Below are positions 12,072 through 12,315 of a DNA stretch of 12,315 nucleotides, piece after piece. The stretch spans positions 1 to 12,315 of the forward strand of contig JAZNVV010000002.1 of the NCBI GenBank assembly GCA_045593005.1, written 5' to 3'. Each line of letters begins with the position of its first letter. The stretch's first letter is position 1. A model generated the notes under the pieces. That model was given only the letters and a program-made list of their open reading frames with translations. It did not search any database and had not been told where the DNA came from. A program made the translations under genes and the position numbers. The DNA is from UBA11475 sp045593005 (lineage in GTDB: Bacteria; Bacillota; Clostridia; Christensenellales; Borkfalkiaceae).

Positions 12072-12315
12072 GTTCTTCAGCAATTTTATTTAACTTTCTT
12101 AACCTGTGGTTAAGACAACTTTTCGTTATATCTAATCTATCGGCAAGTTCGCTTAAAGTATCCTCTGGATATTTAAGTCGCATGTCAGCAACCGTTTGAA
12201 GTTCCGGCGAAAGCGTTTCAATACCGATCGTACTGTCAATAAGTAAAATTGCCTGCGCGTATTTTTCGTTTGCAATAATTGACTTTGAAACGTTTGCGAC
12301 GTCGCAGTTACGCTT
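12064..12315 (-). CDS. whiA: WhiA, C-terminal part (5' end outside window)
   Basis: The last 83 residues are in frame from the window edge to TAA at 12064-12066. They show the WhiA C-terminal helix-turn-helix: RNCDVANVSKSIIAN (2-16), LSPELQTVADMRLKYPEDTLSELADRL (35-61) and the DNA-contacting ITKSCLNHRLRKLNKIAEEL (63-82). WhiA is a DNA-binding protein of Gram-positive bacteria, required for sporulation septation in Streptomyces and linked to cell division in Bacillus. Its N-terminal LAGLIDADG-like domain lies outside. In Clostridia it commonly sits upstream of dnaE and pfkA, as here. It was not listed as an ATG-initiated ORF because its start is beyond the edge. Confidence 0.92.
   Translation of the reverse strand, partial: KRNCDVANVSKSIIANEKYAQAILLIDSTIGIETLSPELQTVADMRLKYPEDTLSELADRLDITKSCLNHRLRKLNKIAEELQ

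Overview
The window is AT-rich and reads as a low-GC Gram-positive (Firmicutes) chromosome, most likely an uncultured gut Clostridia lineage. The evidence is a WhiA C-terminus next to a dnaE-type DNA polymerase III alpha gene and pfkA (a gene order typical of Clostridia), side-by-side ATP- and PPi-type phosphofructokinases, a BspA-like leucine-rich-repeat lipoprotein of the kind common in host-associated anaerobes, strong GGAGG ribosome sites and TTGACA/TATAAT promoters. The lineage below class is inference.

Layout. 1-588 (+): 3' part of an SGNH/GDSL hydrolase. 668-1005 (-): three tiny overlapping or abutting ORFs behind one promoter, two of them hydrophobic. 1135-2196 (-): membrane-anchored glycerophosphodiester phosphodiesterase. 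2197-2995 has no ordinary gene. It holds the GDPD promoter, a leftward terminator, and a rightward unit of about 435 nt with its own strong sigma-A promoter (2460-2488) and intrinsic terminator (2903-2929), which I interpret as a structured non-coding RNA. 2996-4507 (-): Cys-rich-repeat/LRR_5 lipoprotein. 4723-5583 (-) and 5671-5877 (+): divergent zinc-ribbon membrane protein and Xre-type repressor, with two matching palindromic operators between them. 6080-8316 (-): pfkA then PPi-type pfk, an operon with its own promoter. 8482-12009 (-): dnaE. 12064-12315 (-): C-terminus of whiA.

Working together. The right-hand half is housekeeping: WhiA, DnaE and the two phosphofructokinases lie on one strand. 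The left half is accessory: cell-surface or membrane proteins, small ORFs and regulators in short, separately terminated units.

Most unusual: (1) the RNA at 2495-2930 carries five strong Shine-Dalgarno-like GGAG(G) motifs 47-66 nt apart. Three are followed at 8-9 nt by AUG, one sense codon and a stop; one by an 8-codon ORF; and one by AUC where AUG would be. Several mini-ORFs sit in predicted hairpins. I do not recognise it as a known RNA class. (2) A 23-bp sequence element occurs four times in intergenic DNA, always near the 3' end of a leftward gene; two copies lie in a 56-bp near-identical repeat. (3) The Xre operator fills the spacer of a consensus promoter, and xre itself seems to be leaderless.
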